Positions 62,571 to 64,000 of a stretch of 64,000 nucleotides of DNA are shown in pieces (the stretch's first letter is position 1; every line of letters begins with the position of its first letter). The position numbers and the translations under genes were made by a program. This DNA comes from Rhodobacteraceae bacterium XHP0102 (GTDB taxonomy: Bacteria; Pseudomonadota; Alphaproteobacteria; Rhodobacterales; Rhodobacteraceae): positions 1,054,001 through 1,118,000 of the forward strand of contig JAOWLD010000001.1 of assembly GCA_025751475.1 (NCBI GenBank), read 5' to 3'. The notes beneath the pieces are model-generated. The model made no database searches. It saw only the letters and a program-made list of their open reading frames with translations, and was not told where the DNA came from.

Positions 62571-64000
62571 ATGTCTGTGAACAAAGACCTTGATGTCATC
62601 ACCATAGGCCGCGCCTCGGTCGATCTTTATGGCGCTCAAATCGGGGGGCGTTTGGAGGATATGCGCAGCTTCGATAAATATATCGGCGGATCGCCCACCA
62701 ATATGGCGGCAGGCACGGCGCGTTTGGGATTGAAATCTGGCCTCATCACGGGGGTTGGGGATGAACATATGGGCCGCTTCCTGATCGAGGCGCTGACCCG
62801 TGAAGGCGTCAACACAGATGGGATTAAGGTGGACCCCGACCGCCTGACCGCCTTGGTGCTGTTGGGGATACGGGACCAAGATCGGTTTCCCTTGATTTTC
62901 TACCGCGAGAATTGCGCCGATATGGGGTTGAGCGCGGCGGATATTGACCCTGCCTATATCGCGCGCGCCCGCGCCGTGGTGGCCACAGGCACGCATCTGA
63001 GCCACCCCCAGACCGAAGCCGCCGTTCTTAAGGCGCTGCAACTGGCGCGCGCGGGCGGCGCGCGCACGGCCCTTGATATTGATTACCGCCCGAACCTATG
63101 GGGCGTAGCGGGCCATGGCGAGGGCGAAAGCCGCTTTGTCGAAAGCGCGGCTGTGACCGCCAAGCTGCAATCCACCCTGCATCTGTTTGATCTGATCGTG
63201 GGCACGGAGGAGGAATTCCACATCGCAGGCGGCAGCACCGATACGCTCGCCGCGCTGCGTGCCGTCCGCGCGGTCAGTCAGGCCACGCTTATATGCAAAA
63301 GGGGCGCCGCGGGCGCGGTGGCAATCACAGGCGAGATCCCCGCAAGCCTTGATGATGGCATTGCGGGTCAGGGCTTTCCGATTGAGGTGTTCAACGTCCT
63401 TGGCGCAGGGGACGGGTTCATGTCGGGCTTGATCAAAGGCTGGCTTGATTGTGCGGCAGATGCGGTGGATTGGGCAACGGCGCTGAAATACGCAAATGCC
63501 TGTGGCGCATTTGCGGTGTCGCGCCATGGCTGCACCCCCGCCTATCCATCATGGGAGGAATTGCAATTCTTTCTGGCGCGCGGGATCACGCGGCCAGATT
63601 TGCGCCATGACGCAGAATTGGAACAGATACATTGGGCCACCAACCGCGGGCCTGATTTGCCCGATATGCATATTTTTGCCTTCGACCATCGGATGCAGAT
63701 GGAGGACATGGAAGGCGCAACCAAACCCAAGATTGATGCCTTCAAGCAACTGTGCCTCAAGGCCGCGCGCGGCGTGGCCAAGGATCGCGCGGGATATGGC
63801 ATTCTCTGCGACAATCGTTTGGGGCGCAGCGCCTTGCAGGCCGCCTCTGACAGCCCGCTTTGGATTGGCCGCCCTGTGGAATGGCCAGGTTCCTGCCCCT
63901 TGGTCCTCGAGCCCGAGCTTGGCCCCGACCTCGGCGGGCTAAAGGAATGGCCGCGCAATCATGTGGTGAAATGCCTGTGTTTTTGCCATCCCGCCGATGA
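62571..64000 (+). CDS. iolC: 5-Dehydro-2-deoxygluconokinase with DUF2090 domain (3' end outside window)
   Basis: The first 476 codons are present and it runs past the window end. N-terminal PfkB-type kinase: IGRASVDLYGAQIGGRLED, YIGGSPTNMAAGTARLGLKS (substrate loop) and the catalytic FNVLGAGDGFMSGLIKGWL with the Asp base. After about residue 330 the DUF2090 aldolase-like C-terminal domain begins (MHIFAFDHRMQMEDM, LEPELGP). The kinase phosphorylates 5-dehydro-2-deoxygluconate. The start is uncertain: an in-frame ATG at 62556 also exists. It follows the RpiR regulator by 26 bases. Confidence 0.95.
   Translation, partial: MSVNKDLDVITIGRASVDLYGAQIGGRLEDMRSFDKYIGGSPTNMAAGTARLGLKSGLITGVGDEHMGRFLIEALTREGVNTDGIKVDPDRLTALVLLGIRDQDRFPLIFYRENCADMGLSAADIDPAYIARARAVVATGTHLSHPQTEAAVLKALQLARAGGARTALDIDYRPNLWGVAGHGEGESRFVESAAVTAKLQSTLHLFDLIVGTEEEFHIAGGSTDTLAALRAVRAVSQATLICKRGAAGAVAITGEIPASLDDGIAGQGFPIEVFNVLGAGDGFMSGLIKGWLDCAADAVDWATALKYANACGAFAVSRHGCTPAYPSWEELQFFLARGITRPDLRHDAELEQIHWATNRGPDLPDMHIFAFDHRMQMEDMEGATKPKIDAFKQLCLKAARGVAKDRAGYGILCDNRLGRSALQAASDSPLWIGRPVEWPGSCPLVLEPELGPDLGGLKEWPRNHVVKCLCFCHPAD

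Overview
The window looks like chromosomal DNA of a Rhodobacteraceae (Roseobacter-group) alphaproteobacterium. The composition is GC-rich (by eye about 60%). Several gene sets are typical of that family: a heterotetrameric sarcosine oxidase (soxBDAG), a holin and GH108 endolysin pair of the gene-transfer-agent lysis type, stand-alone CcmI, glnB-glnA, the nagZ-scpA-scpB run and alphaproteobacterial iol genes. The assignment is by gene content only; there is no rRNA in the window.

Layout. 0-5.6 kb: a lactonase and alpha-ketoglutaric semialdehyde dehydrogenase pair (minus), a small cytochrome c, then iolG (frameshifted in a CG-dinucleotide tract), purU and iolB. 5.6-8.4 kb: tRNA-Leu(UAG), a short Hint-like protein, glnB and glnA with a good terminator. 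8.4-15.5 kb: a minus-strand housekeeping run, dgt, argS, SPOR protein, nagZ, scpA, scpB and a small basic ORF. 15.6-19.3 kb: an ErpA-type protein, exonuclease III and a dimethylglycine/sarcosine dehydrogenase-like flavoprotein. 19.3-22.5 kb: GTA-type holin/endolysin, bamB and a YfgM-like protein. 22.8-31.6 kb: an RND efflux pair, an Atm1-type ABC exporter, a LysM protein and a LOG-like protein. 31.6-34.5 kb: rarD, a low-GC insert encoding toxin, HTH antitoxin and SecB-like chaperone, then sodB. 34.6-39.8 kb: soxBDAG. 40-47 kb: ccmI, ruvX, a DUF1289 protein, dusA, a SulP transporter and a tandem USP. 45.7-52 kb: a five-gene operon closely paralleling E. coli ydjXYZ-ynjABCDEF. 52-64 kb: two divergent inositol-type operons. 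One runs iolD-iolE-SDR-ABC transporter. The other runs aldolase, hydroxyacid dehydrogenase, Gfo/Idh/MocA enzyme, RpiR regulator and iolC, which is cut by the window end.

How genes work together. The inositol pathway is split between 2.9-5.6 kb (iolG, iolB) and 52-64 kb (iolD, iolE, iolC, transporter, regulator). One-carbon and methylamine-type metabolism is represented by sarcosine oxidase, the DMGDH-like enzyme and PurU. Genes are tightly packed: there are many ATGA/TGATG overlaps, three convergent pairs share a palindromic stop tetranucleotide (TTAA, TTAA, CTAG), and no gene-free stretch exceeds 300 bases.

The most notable items are the toxin-antitoxin-chaperone island, the iolG frameshift, the ydj/ynj-like operon with a fused TVP38-flavoprotein, an 11-bp inverted repeat in the divergent dehydrogenase/cytochrome c promoter region, and strong intercistronic hairpins and palindromes in the transporter operon.
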